Shown here in pieces: positions 26,909 to 35,867 of a DNA stretch of 64,000 nt. Origin of the DNA: Frateuria hangzhouensis (lineage in GTDB: Bacteria; Pseudomonadota; Gammaproteobacteria; Xanthomonadales; Rhodanobacteraceae); contig NZ_JAPMIU010000002.1 of the NCBI RefSeq assembly GCF_026410505.1, positions 248,001-312,000 on the forward strand, read 5' to 3'. The notes beneath the pieces are model-generated. The model was not told the DNA's origin. It made no database searches and was given only the letters and a program-made list of their open reading frames with translations. The translations under genes and the position numbers were made by a program. Position 1 is the first letter of the stretch, and each line of letters opens with the position of its first letter.

Positions 26909-28078
26909 TCAGTGCCCGGCGCCCAGCAGCATCGCCACGCCCAGCACCGCCAACAGCAGCCAGAAATAGCACCAGCCCACGCACCAGTACTTGAGCAGGG
27001 TCATCGGCCAGCCCTGGCGATAGATGCGTTTCTGCATGATCAGCAGGTAGACGGGCATCCAGCACAGCACCACCGCCCCGACATTGCTGAGGCCGCTGCT
27101 CGCCCAGCCCGCGTACGGCTGCAGCCAGGCAGACAACAGGCTCAGCAGGCCGACCAGCAGCAGCGCCAGGAACAGGAAGGCATGGCTGTGCAGCGCCACG
27201 ATCAGGTGCTCCATGTAGAGCCGGCGCCGGAACACGTAGAACAGCTTCAGCAACAGGGCGAAGATCGGGATCATCACCACCATCGCCTGCGGCAGCAGGC
27301 TGAAGATGCCCGTGATCATCCGCGCGCGTGCCTCGTGACGCTTGGCCGGCGTGGACGCATCGTCGAACGCGTCGTGCACGTTGGCCTTCACGTTGGCGAG
27401 CAGGTGCGCCAGGCGCTGGTCCGCAAAATCGGGCAGCCATGGAACGTCCACTTTCGGCAGATGTTGCTCTTCGGCCACGGCCGGGACGGCCCGGGCCGGG
27501 GCCGGCGCGCCGAAATCCGCGGCCAGCGGCGCGGCACCCAGCGCGGCGAGCCGCGCGTTGGCAAGGCGCCGCAGCTCGTGCTCCTTGCCGTCCAGCACGC
27601 CGGACATGGCGCCGGGCATGGTCCGGCGGGCGGTGGCCAGCCCGTCCAGGCGTTCCCGCAGGGCGTCGCGCACCTCCGCGGCGTCGTCCGCGTCGGCGAA
27701 CGCATCGGCCTGGACGGTCAGCTGCGCCTTCTGCATGGTTGCCTCGGCGCGTGCCACGCCCCATTCCAGCGCGATGTGGAAGGCGAAGAACGCCAGCAGG
27801 CACAGCACGAACATCAGCCGGAAAGGCGCCACATAGCTTTGCCGGCGCCCGGCGAAGTACTCCAGGGTGAGGAAGCCCGGCTTGGTGAACAGCGGCGGCA
27901 GCGTATGCACGATGCGCCCGTCCACGTGCAGGAACATGTCCATGCTGTCTTCGAGCATGTGGTGCACCGGCTTGAGCACGCTGTGCACGGACTGGCCGCA
28001 GTGGTGGCAGAACTCGCCCTCGAGCGGCGTTCCGCAGTTGGCGCAATGCAGCGTGCCGGCTTCGCTCAGCTCGTTCAT
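26909..28078 (-). CDS. DUF3667 zinc-ribbon membrane protein
   Basis: A 389-residue protein of unknown function matching DUF3667. It opens with a zinc ribbon (CANCGTPLEGEFCHHCGQ, about 12-29), then VHHMLEDSMDMFLHVDGRIVHTLPPLFTKPGFLTLEYFAGRR, a block diagnostic of the family, and a first membrane segment (RLMFVLCLLAFFAFHIAL). A charged, probably soluble middle region (about 115-260) is followed by four to five more hydrophobic segments. The ATG at 28078 (MNELSEAGTLHC) places the ribbon at the N-terminus and is preferred over 28117. It is divergent from the MATE gene. Confidence 0.85.
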   Translation of the reverse strand: MNELSEAGTLHCANCGTPLEGEFCHHCGQSVHSVLKPVHHMLEDSMDMFLHVDGRIVHTLPPLFTKPGFLTLEYFAGRRQSYVAPFRLMFVLCLLAFFAFHIALEWGVARAEATMQKAQLTVQADAFADADDAAEVRDALRERLDGLATARRTMPGAMSGVLDGKEHELRRLANARLAALGAAPLAADFGAPAPARAVPAVAEEQHLPKVDVPWLPDFADQRLAHLLANVKANVHDAFDDASTPAKRHEARARMITGIFSLLPQAMVVMIPIFALLLKLFYVFRRRLYMEHLIVALHSHAFLFLALLLVGLLSLLSAWLQPYAGWASSGLSNVGAVVLCWMPVYLLIMQKRIYRQGWPMTLLKYWCVGWCYFWLLLAVLGVAMLLGAGH

Positions 28079-28184
28079 GGACGCGACGTCTTTCTGGAAA
28101 GCGTGCGATCTTGGCACAGCGCGGCGGCCGGGGCAGCCCTGCCGACTCGGCTAGAATGATCGGCCGTTCGAAGATCCTGGAACC

Positions 28185-29600
28185 ATGAGAACCATCGACC
28201 GCGCGCGTGTCGTGCATGAGGTCGGCGCCACCGTGCGCCTGGCCCTGCCGCTGGTGCTCGCGCAACTGGCGGCGGTCGGCACCAACGTGGTCGACGCGCT
28301 GCTTTCGGGTCATTTCAGCGCGCACGTGCTGGGCGCGGTGGCGGTGGGCACCAGCGTGTGGTCGCTGGCCATCGTCAGCGGCATCGGCGTGATGATGGCG
28401 GTGCCACCGTCGGTGGCCCAGCTCGACGGCGCCGGCCGGCGCGCGGACGTGGGCGCGGTGTTCCGCCAGGCGGCCTGGCTGGCGGTGGCGCTGGGCGTGC
28501 TGCTGTGGTTCGGCGTGCGCCATGCCGAGCCGCTGGTCAACCTGATCGGGGTGACGCCGAGCCTGCGCGACGACGTCAACGCCTTCCTGCATGCGATCAG
28601 CTGGGGCGCACCGGCGCTGGCCTGCTATTTCACGCTGCGCGGGTTGTCCGAGGGGCTTTCGCTGACGCGCCCGTCGATGATGTTCAGCCTGGGCGGGCTG
28701 GCGATCCTGGCGCCGCTGGGCTACGTGTTCATGTTCGGCAAGCTCGGGCTGCCGCCGCAGGGTGCGCGTGGCTGCGGCATCGCCACCGCGATCGTGCTGT
28801 GGCTGGAAATGCTGGGTTTCCTCGCCTATGTGCTGTGGCATCCCAACTATCGCGGGCTCCGCCTGTTCGAGCGCTTCGAGTGGCCGCACTGGCGGCGCAT
28901 CGGCGCGTTGCTGCACGTCGGCCTGCCGATGGCGGTGACGCTACTGGCCGAGGCCGGGTTGTTCGTGGCCACGGCGTTGCTGATCGGCACCATGGGCGAG
29001 AACGTGGTGGCCAGCCACCAGGTGGCACTCAACGTGGCCTCGGTGTTCTTCATGATCCCGCTGGGCATGGCGATGGCGATCACCGTGCGGGTGGGCAATG
29101 CGGTCGGGCGCAACGACGAGCGCGGCGTCCGCTACGCCGGCTTCTGCGGCATCGCCCTGGCGCTGCTCACGCAACTGCTCTCGGCCGGGCTGATGCTGGG
29201 CTTGCCGCATGCGATCGCCTCGCTGTACACGGACAACGCCACGGTGATCAACCTGGCCGCGCAACTGCTGGTGCTGGCCGGGCTGTTCCAGTTCTCCGAC
29301 GGCATCCAGGTGGCGTCCAACGGCGCGCTGCGGGGACTGAAGGACACCCGCGTGCCGATGGGCATCACCCTGTTCGCCTACTGGGGCGTGGGCATGCCGG
29401 TGGGCTGGTGGCTGGCCTTCCGCCATGACCTGGGCGCGCGTGGCATGTGGATGGGGCTGATCGCGGGCCTGAGCGTGGCGGCGGTGCTGCTGTTCGCGCG
29501 CTTCTGGCGCAGCGCCTGGCGCCACCGCTGGCACGCCGGCCCGCCCGAAGACCCCATGACGGTGCATGCGCAAGCGGTTACGCTCAACGATCATTTGTGA
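28185..29600 (+). CDS. MATE family multidrug efflux transporter
   Basis: A 471-residue, 12-helix MATE (NorM-type) antiporter that exports cationic compounds using sodium or proton gradients. Family features include VLAQLAAVGTNVVDALLSGHF in the first helix, the N-terminal-half acidic region, and the repeat of the motif in the second half (GLPMAVTLLAEAGLFVATALLIGTMG; VASHQVALNVASVFFMIPLGMAMAITVRVGNAVG). Length is normal. It starts 106 bp from the divergent DUF3667 gene and sppA begins 10 bp after its stop, so the two may be cotranscribed. Confidence 0.92.
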   Translation: MRTIDRARVVHEVGATVRLALPLVLAQLAAVGTNVVDALLSGHFSAHVLGAVAVGTSVWSLAIVSGIGVMMAVPPSVAQLDGAGRRADVGAVFRQAAWLAVALGVLLWFGVRHAEPLVNLIGVTPSLRDDVNAFLHAISWGAPALACYFTLRGLSEGLSLTRPSMMFSLGGLAILAPLGYVFMFGKLGLPPQGARGCGIATAIVLWLEMLGFLAYVLWHPNYRGLRLFERFEWPHWRRIGALLHVGLPMAVTLLAEAGLFVATALLIGTMGENVVASHQVALNVASVFFMIPLGMAMAITVRVGNAVGRNDERGVRYAGFCGIALALLTQLLSAGLMLGLPHAIASLYTDNATVINLAAQLLVLAGLFQFSDGIQVASNGALRGLKDTRVPMGITLFAYWGVGMPVGWWLAFRHDLGARGMWMGLIAGLSVAAVLLFARFWRSAWRHRWHAGPPEDPMTVHAQAVTLNDHL

Positions 29601-29610
29601 GGAACGACCG

Positions 29611-31488
29611 ATGAGCACCCCGCCGCCGCTGCGCCGCCCGAACGGATTCTGGGCCTTCCTTCGCGTGATCGGCCGCGGCTTCAACATGGTGCGGCTGGTG
29701 ATCCTCAACCTGGTGTTCTTCGTGCTGCTGTTCTTCGTGCTGCTGCTGATCGTCGGCGGCGTGGCCGGCAACCGGCTGGCGCACACGGTCAAGGACGACA
29801 GCGTGCTGGTGCTGCAGCCCAAGGGCGAGCTGGTCGAGCAATACAGCATCGAGCCGCTGCAGCGGGCGCTCCAGAGCCTTTCGGGCGAGCCGCCGAAGCA
29901 GGTGCAGATGCGCGACCTGGTCGGCGCCATCGACGCGGCCGCGCAGGACAAGCGGATCAGCCGCATCCTGCTGCTGCCGGATGAACTCAAGAGTGGCGGC
30001 TTTGCCGCGCTGCGCGAGGTGGGCGCAGCGCTGGACCGCTTTCGCGCCAGCGGCAAGCCGGTGATCGTGTGGGGCGTGAACCTGGACCAGGGCCAGTACT
30101 ACCTGGCCGCGCACGCCGACCGGATCCTGCTCGATCCGCAGGGTGGCGTGCTGATCACCGGCCTGGCCAGCTACCGGCTGTTCTACAAGGACCTGCTCGA
30201 CAAGCTCGGCGTGGACGTGCACCTGTTCCGCGTCGGCCGCTTCAAGAGCGCCGCCGAGCCGTACATCCTCGACCATGCCTCGGACGATTCGAAGGCGGCC
30301 GACCGCTACTGGATGGGCGGCCTGTGGGACGAATACATCGCCGAGGTGGCGCGGCTGCGCAAGCTCGACCCGGCCGCCGTGCGCGCCGACATCGACAACC
30401 TGCCGGCGGCCATCGAACGCACCCGCGGCGACCTGGCCCGACTGGCGCAGGACCAGCACCTGATCGATGGCACCGCCACCCGCGCGCAGCTCGACGCGAT
30501 GATGCGCAAGGCCGGCGTACCGGCCGGCGACAAGCCGCAGCAGGGCTTCCGCCAGATCGATCTTTCGCGGTACGCGGCCAACCTCGGCCACGGCGGCGCG
30601 TTCGCCTCCGGCGTGGCGGTGGTGGTCGCCGAAGGCGAGATCGTCGGCGGCCGCCAGCCGCAGGGCAGCGTCGGCGGGGAATCGACCGCCGCCTTGATCC
30701 GCGCGGCGCGGCAGGACCGGCGCACCAAGGCGCTGGTGCTGCGGATCAACTCGCCCGGCGGCGAGGTCTACGCCGCCGAGCAGATCCGCCGCGAAGTGGC
30801 GCTGACCCGTGAGGCCGGCATCCCGGTGGTCGTGTCGATGGGCAACGTGGCGGCCAGCGGCGGTTACTGGATCGCGATGAACGCCAACCGCATCCTTGCC
30901 GATCCCAACACCATCACCGGTTCGATCGGCATCTTCGGCATGTACTACGCGGTGCCCGGCACCCTGGACAAGCTCGGCATCCACAGCGACGGCGTGGGCA
31001 CCGGGCCGATGGCCGGCGCCTTCGACATCACCCGGCCGCTTGACCCACAGGCCGGCCAGGTGATCCAGGCGATCATCGACAAGGGCTACCGCGACTTCGT
31101 CGGCAAGGTGGCCAAGGCGCGCGGCAAGAGTTTCGAGGCGATCGACGCGATCGCCCAGGGCCGCGTGTGGACCGGTCGCCAGGCGCTCGCGCGCGGGCTG
31201 GTCGACCAGCTCGGCGGCATGGACGCCGCGCTCGACCAGGCGGCTGCACTGGCCAAGCTGGGCAAGGACTACCCGGTGCATTACATCGAAGCGCCGCTGG
31301 GTGGCTTCGAGCAGTTCCTGGTCGGCATGAACCGCAGCGCGATGGTGCAGGCGGCCCGCAGCTACGGTCTGCACTTGCCCGCATGGCTGGCCGAACTGCC
31401 GCGCCTGGCGCCGGAGCTGAAGCTGTTGCGACACGCGCAGGCCGGCCGGCCGAACGTCTACGCCTACTGCTTCTGCGCGCCGCGCTGA
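29611..31488 (+). CDS. sppA: Signal peptide peptidase SppA, 67K type
   Basis: SppA is a membrane-anchored serine protease with a Ser-Lys dyad that degrades cleaved signal peptides. The 625-residue protein is the long tandem-domain type: an N-terminal anchor (VRLVILNLVFFVLLFFVLLLIVGG), then two homologous halves. The lysine is in RVGRFKSAAEPY (about 213) and the nucleophile serine in MGNVAASGGYWIAM (about 418), as in E. coli SppA. ATG 29611 is preceded by GAGGAACG. A family A repeat follows the gene. Confidence 0.93.
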   Translation: MSTPPPLRRPNGFWAFLRVIGRGFNMVRLVILNLVFFVLLFFVLLLIVGGVAGNRLAHTVKDDSVLVLQPKGELVEQYSIEPLQRALQSLSGEPPKQVQMRDLVGAIDAAAQDKRISRILLLPDELKSGGFAALREVGAALDRFRASGKPVIVWGVNLDQGQYYLAAHADRILLDPQGGVLITGLASYRLFYKDLLDKLGVDVHLFRVGRFKSAAEPYILDHASDDSKAADRYWMGGLWDEYIAEVARLRKLDPAAVRADIDNLPAAIERTRGDLARLAQDQHLIDGTATRAQLDAMMRKAGVPAGDKPQQGFRQIDLSRYAANLGHGGAFASGVAVVVAEGEIVGGRQPQGSVGGESTAALIRAARQDRRTKALVLRINSPGGEVYAAEQIRREVALTREAGIPVVVSMGNVAASGGYWIAMNANRILADPNTITGSIGIFGMYYAVPGTLDKLGIHSDGVGTGPMAGAFDITRPLDPQAGQVIQAIIDKGYRDFVGKVAKARGKSFEAIDAIAQGRVWTGRQALARGLVDQLGGMDAALDQAAALAKLGKDYPVHYIEAPLGGFEQFLVGMNRSAMVQAARSYGLHLPAWLAELPRLAPELKLLRHAQAGRPNVYAYCFCAPR

Positions 31489-31513
31489 GCACAGCCGGCT
31501 TCGCACGCTTTTT

Positions 31514-31586
31514 GTAGGAGCGCGCTTGTGGGCGATGCTTTTGCCTTGGCGCTGCCGAAGAGCATCGCCCACAAGTGGGCTCCTAC
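31514..31586. repeat. Family A palindromic repeat, full form
   Basis: GTAGGAGCGCGCTTGTGGGC - GATGCTTTT - centre - AAGAGCATC - GCCCACAAGTGGGCTCCTAC. Outer and inner arms both pair. It separates the convergent sppA and lipoprotein genes. Confidence 0.88.
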
Positions 31587-31601
31587 AGGAGGGAACCGGT
31601 G

Positions 31602-31811
31602 CTATTGCCCGGCTTCGTCCAGCGCCTTCCGTTGCGCCTTGGCGCGGTCGTCGACCAGCTTCTGCACGTCCCGGGCCTTCTGCTCGTCCTTCTTCATGTC
31701 GTCCCACGGCGTGGCGACGCGCTCGGACGCGGCGGTGGCCTGCGGTTCGGGCGCCTTGTTCGAACAGCCGGCGAGTGCCAGCAGGCAGGCGAGTGGCAGC
31801 AGATGTTTCAC
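31602..31811 (-). CDS. Small lipoprotein of unknown function
   Basis: A 69-residue protein starting at GTG 31811 with a lipoprotein signal (VKHLLPLACLLALAGC, lipobox LALAGC), leaving a mature peptide of about 54 residues. The mature part is charged and helical (VATPWDDMKKDEQKARDVQKLVDDRAKAQRKALDEAGQ), resembling a short coiled coil. An in-frame ATG at 31877 would bury the signal behind 22 residues, so the GTG start is preferred. I do not recognise the family. It lies between sppA and an SDR gene. Confidence 0.72.
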   Translation of the reverse strand: MKHLLPLACLLALAGCSNKAPEPQATAASERVATPWDDMKKDEQKARDVQKLVDDRAKAQRKALDEAGQ

Positions 31812-31895
31812 GGGCGGATCCCCTGGGTATCGACCAGCCGGCAGTGTCCCGCCGCCACGCGATCGCGGCAAGCGCATCGGCTAAGCTCTGCGCCC

Positions 31896-32678
31896 ATGAA
31901 CCTGCGCACCGACGCCTGGCAGCTCACCGGCCACACCGCCCTGATCACCGGCGCCAGCAAAGGCATCGGCCTGGCCGTCGCGCGCGAGCTCGGTGGGCTG
32001 GGCGCGGACCTGCTGCTGGTGGCGCGCGACGAGGTGCATCTGGAACAGGTGCGCGCGGAGCTGGCCGAGGAACTGCCCGGGCGCGAGGTGCTCGCCTTCG
32101 GCGCCGACCTGGCCGAGGAGGAGGATCGGCTGGCGGTGTTCGACTGGATCGCCGACCTCGATGCGTCGCTCTCGCTGCTGATCAACAACGCCGGCGGCAA
32201 CGCGCCGGAGTCCACGCTCGCCTACGCCAGCGACGACTACCGCGCCATTTTCGAGCAGAACCTGTTCAGCGCTTTCGAGATGTGCCGGCTGGCGCATGCG
32301 CACCTGGTCGAGCACGGCAACGCGGCGATCGTGAACGTGGGTTCGGTCTCCGGCACCACGCACGTGCGCACCGGCTCGCCCTACGGCATGAGCAAGGCGG
32401 CGCTGCACCAGCTCACCCGCAACCTGGCCGCGGAATGGGCGATCGACGGCATCCGCGTCAACGCGGTGGCGCCCTGGTACATCCGCACCCAGCGCTCGGA
32501 GGCGGCGCTGGCCGATCCGGATTACCTCGAGGAAGTGCTCGAGCGCACGCCGCTCAAACGCATCGGCGAGCCGGAGGAGGTCGCCGCCGCGGTGGCCTTC
32601 CTGTGCCTGCCGGCGGCCGGCTACATCACCGGCCAGGTGCTGGCGGTGGACGGCGGCTTCCTGAGCTTCGGTTTCTAA
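31896..32678 (+). CDS. SDR family oxidoreductase (tropinone-reductase-like)
   Basis: A 260-residue classical short-chain dehydrogenase with TGASKGIG cofactor motif (about 19-26), LINNAGGN, the catalytic serine in VGSVSGTTHVRTG, Y-x3-K as YGMSK, and a C-terminal GYITGQVLAVDGGFLSFGF typical of FabG-like and tropinone-reductase-like enzymes. The extra W-x-L-T-G opening (DAWQLTGHTALITGASKGIG) is seen in the tropinone-reductase-like group. The substrate is unknown. It is divergent from the lipoprotein gene and followed by a family B repeat. Confidence 0.9.
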   Translation: MNLRTDAWQLTGHTALITGASKGIGLAVARELGGLGADLLLVARDEVHLEQVRAELAEELPGREVLAFGADLAEEEDRLAVFDWIADLDASLSLLINNAGGNAPESTLAYASDDYRAIFEQNLFSAFEMCRLAHAHLVEHGNAAIVNVGSVSGTTHVRTGSPYGMSKAALHQLTRNLAAEWAIDGIRVNAVAPWYIRTQRSEAALADPDYLEEVLERTPLKRIGEPEEVAAAVAFLCLPAAGYITGQVLAVDGGFLSFGF

Positions 32679-32737
32679 CGATCTGCGAAGATCGGTCATC
32701 CTCCGCAGTGGCCAACTGCGGATCGCGCTTCTCCAGT

Positions 32738-32804
32738 CGTAGGGTGGGCTTCAGCCCACCACGGTTCGTGCGGAAGAGCATGGTGGGCTGAAGCCCACCC
32801 TACG
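32738..32804. repeat. Family B palindromic repeat, full two-arm form
   Basis: CGTAGGGTGGGCTTCAGCCC-ACC (32738-32760) and its exact inverted copy ending CCCACCCTACG (32782-32804) flank a 21-bp centre. Each arm is itself a small palindrome (GGTGGGCT/AGCCCACC type), so cruciform or double-hairpin structures are possible. It lies between convergent genes. Confidence 0.9.
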
Positions 32805-32810
32805 AAGCGG

Positions 32811-33479
32811 TCACCCGCCGCAGTTGGCGAGCTGGGCGCGCAGTTGTGCCTCGCGTTTCTCCAGCGGCGGGCGCTGGCTCTTGAAGGCGTTGCGCAGCTT
32901 GTGCTCGTTTTCGTCGCGTGCCTCCTGCAGGGCCTGGCAGGTTTCGTCGATGTCCAGTTCGCGGCACTGGTCCTGCACCCACACGTAGTTGTTCGCCACC
33001 AGGCCGGAGCTGACGCGGCCGCGGTTGGCTTCGGGCGCCGAGATGCCGGCGCCGCCACGGTCGGGGCCGTAGACGTCCGAGAGCGGCTGCTGCCAGGCGC
33101 CCAGCACGCCCAGGGGCGCCTGGTAGGGCGCCGGGTTGCCGTTGTCGCTGAGGTAGCTCTTGCCGTCGGTGGCACGGACGCAGGTGTACATCAGCGGCAG
33201 CGGCGCCGACGGTGGTTCGGGCGCTGGCGGTGGCGAGGCCGGCGCCGGCGGCTCGGGTGCGGATGGCGCGGCGGCGGCTGGCGGCGCCGAGGGCGCATCG
33301 GCCACTTCCATCGTGCGTTGCTTCTGGCCAGCGCGGCAGGGCGTGTCCTGGTAGATCAGCCGCCCGTCGGCGGTGGTGCATTCGTAGATGGTGGTGGCGG
33401 CGGCGGTGCCGTGCCAGCCCAGCCCGCCGGCGAGCAGGCCGGGGCCGAGCAGGAAGAGGGCAGACGGGAGGCGGCGCAT
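32811..33479 (-). CDS. Exported DUF4124 domain protein
   Basis: A 222-residue secreted protein. After a signal peptide (MRRLPSALFLLGPGLLAGGL, cleavage near TAAATT) comes the short DUF4124 motif IYECTTADGRLIYQDTPC, common in periplasmic proteins of Xanthomonadales and Pseudomonas. An alanine/proline-rich linker (about 62-92) leads to a Cys-containing C-terminal domain (YTCVRATDGKSYLSDNG; QDQCRELDIDETC) with a charged helical end. Function is unknown; the paired cysteines suggest disulfides in the periplasm. Confidence 0.8.
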   Translation of the reverse strand: MRRLPSALFLLGPGLLAGGLGWHGTAAATTIYECTTADGRLIYQDTPCRAGQKQRTMEVADAPSAPPAAAAPSAPEPPAPASPPPAPEPPSAPLPLMYTCVRATDGKSYLSDNGNPAPYQAPLGVLGAWQQPLSDVYGPDRGGAGISAPEANRGRVSSGLVANNYVWVQDQCRELDIDETCQALQEARDENEHKLRNAFKSQRPPLEKREAQLRAQLANCGG

Positions 33480-33575
33480 GGACCGATTCTAGGAGCGTAC
33501 GGGTGAACCCTGCGCTTCGGCTCCCCCCGGCGAGGCCGGCCCTCTCGCCGGAGGGGAGGAGCAGGGCGGTCCAGG

Positions 33576-34517
33576 CTAGAAATCGGCCTCGTGTTCCTCG
33601 GCGGCGAATCCCAGCGTGACGGCGCCTTCGCCCACGTTGACCATGCCGGTGATGCTCATCGGCGCCTCCAGCAGAGTGATGCCGGCCTCCTCACAGGCCT
33701 GGCGCAGGCCGTCGTAGCCGGGCAGCCTGGCCAGTTCGGCCAGGTCGCCGCCGTAACTGACGCACACCACCGGCACCATCAGCCCTGCGCGCACGCGGCG
33801 GGTGGCGTAGCCGAACAGCGTCTCGGCGCCGTGCTCGAAGCCGCGCACCTTGCCGACCGGGCCGGTTTCGCCGCGGAAGCAGCGCAGCAGCGGCTTGATG
33901 TCCAGCGCCGTGCCGACCACCGCGCTGAACAGGCTGACGCTGCGGTCGCCCCGCTTCCTGGTACGGCTGCGCAGGTGGTGCAGGTCGCGCGGCAACATGT
34001 AGCCGTAGGTATGGTTGGCCACCGCGCCCAGCCGTTCGCGGATCACCGGCGGCGTCTCGCCGGCCCGGATCAGGCGCGCCGCCTCGAACACCGCCGGGCC
34101 TTCGCCAGCGAACACGTTGCGGGTATCGACCACGCGCATCAGGAACGGCCCCGGCACGCCGGCGCGGTCGCGCGCCTCGCGATAGTTCTTCAGGATCGCG
34201 AAGCTGGCTTTCAGCACGTGGTCGTGGATCGGGCTGCGCGTGGCGGTGATGGTCAGGCAGAAGACGCAGTCGCGCTCCAGCACCAGCTTGTCCAGGAACA
34301 GCCGCTGCACGTCCTCGACCGAACACGGCTCGGTCTCGGCCGCGTGCGTGCCGGCCAGCTTCATGTAGAGGAAGCGCTCGATCTCTTGCTGGTCGCGGTC
34401 GTCCTTGAAGACGGTGCCGTCGAGCTTCACCGCGATCGGCATCACCGCGATATCGTGTTCTTCGATGAACGCCTGCGGCAGGTCGCAGGACGCATCAATA
34501 GCCAGCCCCATCCGCAT
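33576..34517 (-). CDS. DegV family protein
   Basis: A 313-residue DegV protein. The family binds a fatty acid; in Gram-positives DegV-type FakB presents it to the kinase FakA. Motifs are the N-terminal MGLAIDASCDLPQAF, the fatty-acid contact region SITATRS-like segment here CLTITATRSPIHD, and the C-terminal GMVNVGEGAVTLGF. No fakA-like kinase gene is adjacent. ATG 34517 is preceded by GGGGGA and gives the family N-terminus; an in-frame start at 34583 is not conserved. It is divergent from the AMP nucleosidase gene. Confidence 0.88.
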   Translation of the reverse strand: MRMGLAIDASCDLPQAFIEEHDIAVMPIAVKLDGTVFKDDRDQQEIERFLYMKLAGTHAAETEPCSVEDVQRLFLDKLVLERDCVFCLTITATRSPIHDHVLKASFAILKNYREARDRAGVPGPFLMRVVDTRNVFAGEGPAVFEAARLIRAGETPPVIRERLGAVANHTYGYMLPRDLHHLRSRTRKRGDRSVSLFSAVVGTALDIKPLLRCFRGETGPVGKVRGFEHGAETLFGYATRRVRAGLMVPVVCVSYGGDLAELARLPGYDGLRQACEEAGITLLEAPMSITGMVNVGEGAVTLGFAAEEHEADF

Positions 34518-34745
34518 CGTGTCATCCCCCTGGTCATGACGCGCCGAACATAACACGCGCATCAATGCTGTGACCTGAGTCATGTGGCGCGGGTTTCCTG
34601 ACAGTTATCGGCCAGCTTCGAACGCGCTTGAGTGACCGCCGCGGGCCGCACCCCGTACAATGGCGGTACTCGAGAAATGGCTCCTGCCGGCGTGGCGTCG
34701 CCGGCGCGCGTGCCGCCGACGCGGTGCGCTTTCGTCGGATACCCC

Positions 34746-35537
34746 ATGAAGGACAAGCAAGAGATCGTCTCCAACTGGCTGCCGCGCTACACCGGCACGC
34801 CACTGGAGCAGTTCGGCCGGCACGTGCTGCTGACCAATTTCGGCCTGTACGTGGACATGTTCGCGCAATGGCATGGCGTGGAAGTGCAGGGCCGCGACCG
34901 GCCGATGCCCAATGCCACCGCCGACGGCATTACCCTGATCAACTTCGGCATGGGCAGCCCCAACGCCGCCACGGTGATGGACCTGCTCAGCGCGGTGCAG
35001 CCGCAGGCGGCGCTGTTCCTGGGCAAGTGCGGCGGGCTCAAGAAGAAGAACCAGCTCGGCGACCTGGTGCTGCCGATCGCCGCGATCCGCGGCGAGGGCA
35101 CCTCGGGCGACTACCTGCTGCCGGAAGTGCCGGCGCTGCCGGCGTTCCAGTTGCAGCGCGCGGTCTCCACGATGATCCGCGACCTCGGCCACGACTACTG
35201 GACCGGCACGGTCTACACCACCAACCGGCGCGTGTGGGAGCACGACGAGGCGTTCAAGGATTACCTGCGCCGCACCCGCTGCATGGCGGTGGACATGGAA
35301 ACGGCCACCATCTTCGCCGCTGGCTTCGCCAACAAGATCCCGGTCGGCGCGCTGCTGCTGGTGTCCGACCAGCCGATGATCCCCGAGGGCGTCAAGACCG
35401 AGGCCAGCGACCGCAGCGTGACCGAGAAGTACGTCGAGGCGCACATCCGCATCGGCATCGAGGCACTCAAGCTGGTCCGGCGCAACGGCCGCAGCGTCAA
35501 GCACCTGCGCTTCGAGGACGACACGGACGGCGACTGA
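34746..35537 (+). CDS. amn: AMP nucleosidase (short, phosphorylase-fold form)
   Basis: A 263-residue enzyme of the nucleoside phosphorylase superfamily resembling the short AMP nucleosidases that hydrolyse AMP to adenine and ribose-5-phosphate. The sequence has FLGKCGGLKKKNQLGDLVLPIAAIRGEGTS, the WTGTVYTTNRRVWEHDE block, and MAVDMETATIFAAGF, the conserved purine/ribose-binding M-E-x-A-T motif, followed by ALLLVSDQPM. It lacks the long N-terminal regulatory domain of E. coli Amn. The ATG at 34746 is chosen because upstream in-frame sequence has no homology-like character. Confidence 0.85.
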   Translation: MKDKQEIVSNWLPRYTGTPLEQFGRHVLLTNFGLYVDMFAQWHGVEVQGRDRPMPNATADGITLINFGMGSPNAATVMDLLSAVQPQAALFLGKCGGLKKKNQLGDLVLPIAAIRGEGTSGDYLLPEVPALPAFQLQRAVSTMIRDLGHDYWTGTVYTTNRRVWEHDEAFKDYLRRTRCMAVDMETATIFAAGFANKIPVGALLLVSDQPMIPEGVKTEASDRSVTEKYVEAHIRIGIEALKLVRRNGRSVKHLRFEDDTDGD

Positions 35538-35547
35538 ACCCGCCCCT

Positions 35548-35621
35548 GTAGGAGCCACTTGTGGGCGAGGCTCTTTCGCCGCATCCGGCCAGAAACGCAT
35601 CGCCCACAAGTGGGCTCCTAC
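35548..35621. repeat. Family A palindromic repeat, full form
   Basis: GTAGGAGCCACTTGTGGGCG on the left and CGCCCACAAGTGGGCTCCTA on the right, with a centre containing CTCTTTCGCC and a reduced GCATCGCCC inner arm. Eleven bp after the AMP nucleosidase stop. Confidence 0.88.
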
Positions 35622-35867
35622 ACAGGCGTCGTCGCAGGAACCTGCGCCAGGCATAGCGCCTGCATCGCGCCTCTTTCACCCGCAGATGACCGCCTGCGCG
35701 GCAAGGTAGGGCGGTCCGATCCCGCGCGCATCGGTAGCGGCGTCCCCCTGCCGTGGCACCGATCCTTGCCAGACCCCGCAGCTCTGACAGGCACGCGCTT
35801 TTTCGCGCGAGGCGAAGCCTTGCGCCCCGTCCGCGGCGCCACGCGCCCGCAAGGAGCCAGGCCTTCC
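35622..35867. other. Upstream region of the accessory block
   Basis: About 245 bp without a gene between the repeat and the ThDP enzyme ATG. Apart from the AAGGAGCC ribosome site at about 35850, I see no clear promoter, operator or terminator. Confidence 0.5.

Noticed and set aside
31514-31586. CRISPR array, because of repeated palindromes.
   Set aside because: The repeats are dispersed singly between genes kilobases apart, not in tandem with spacers, and no cas gene is present.
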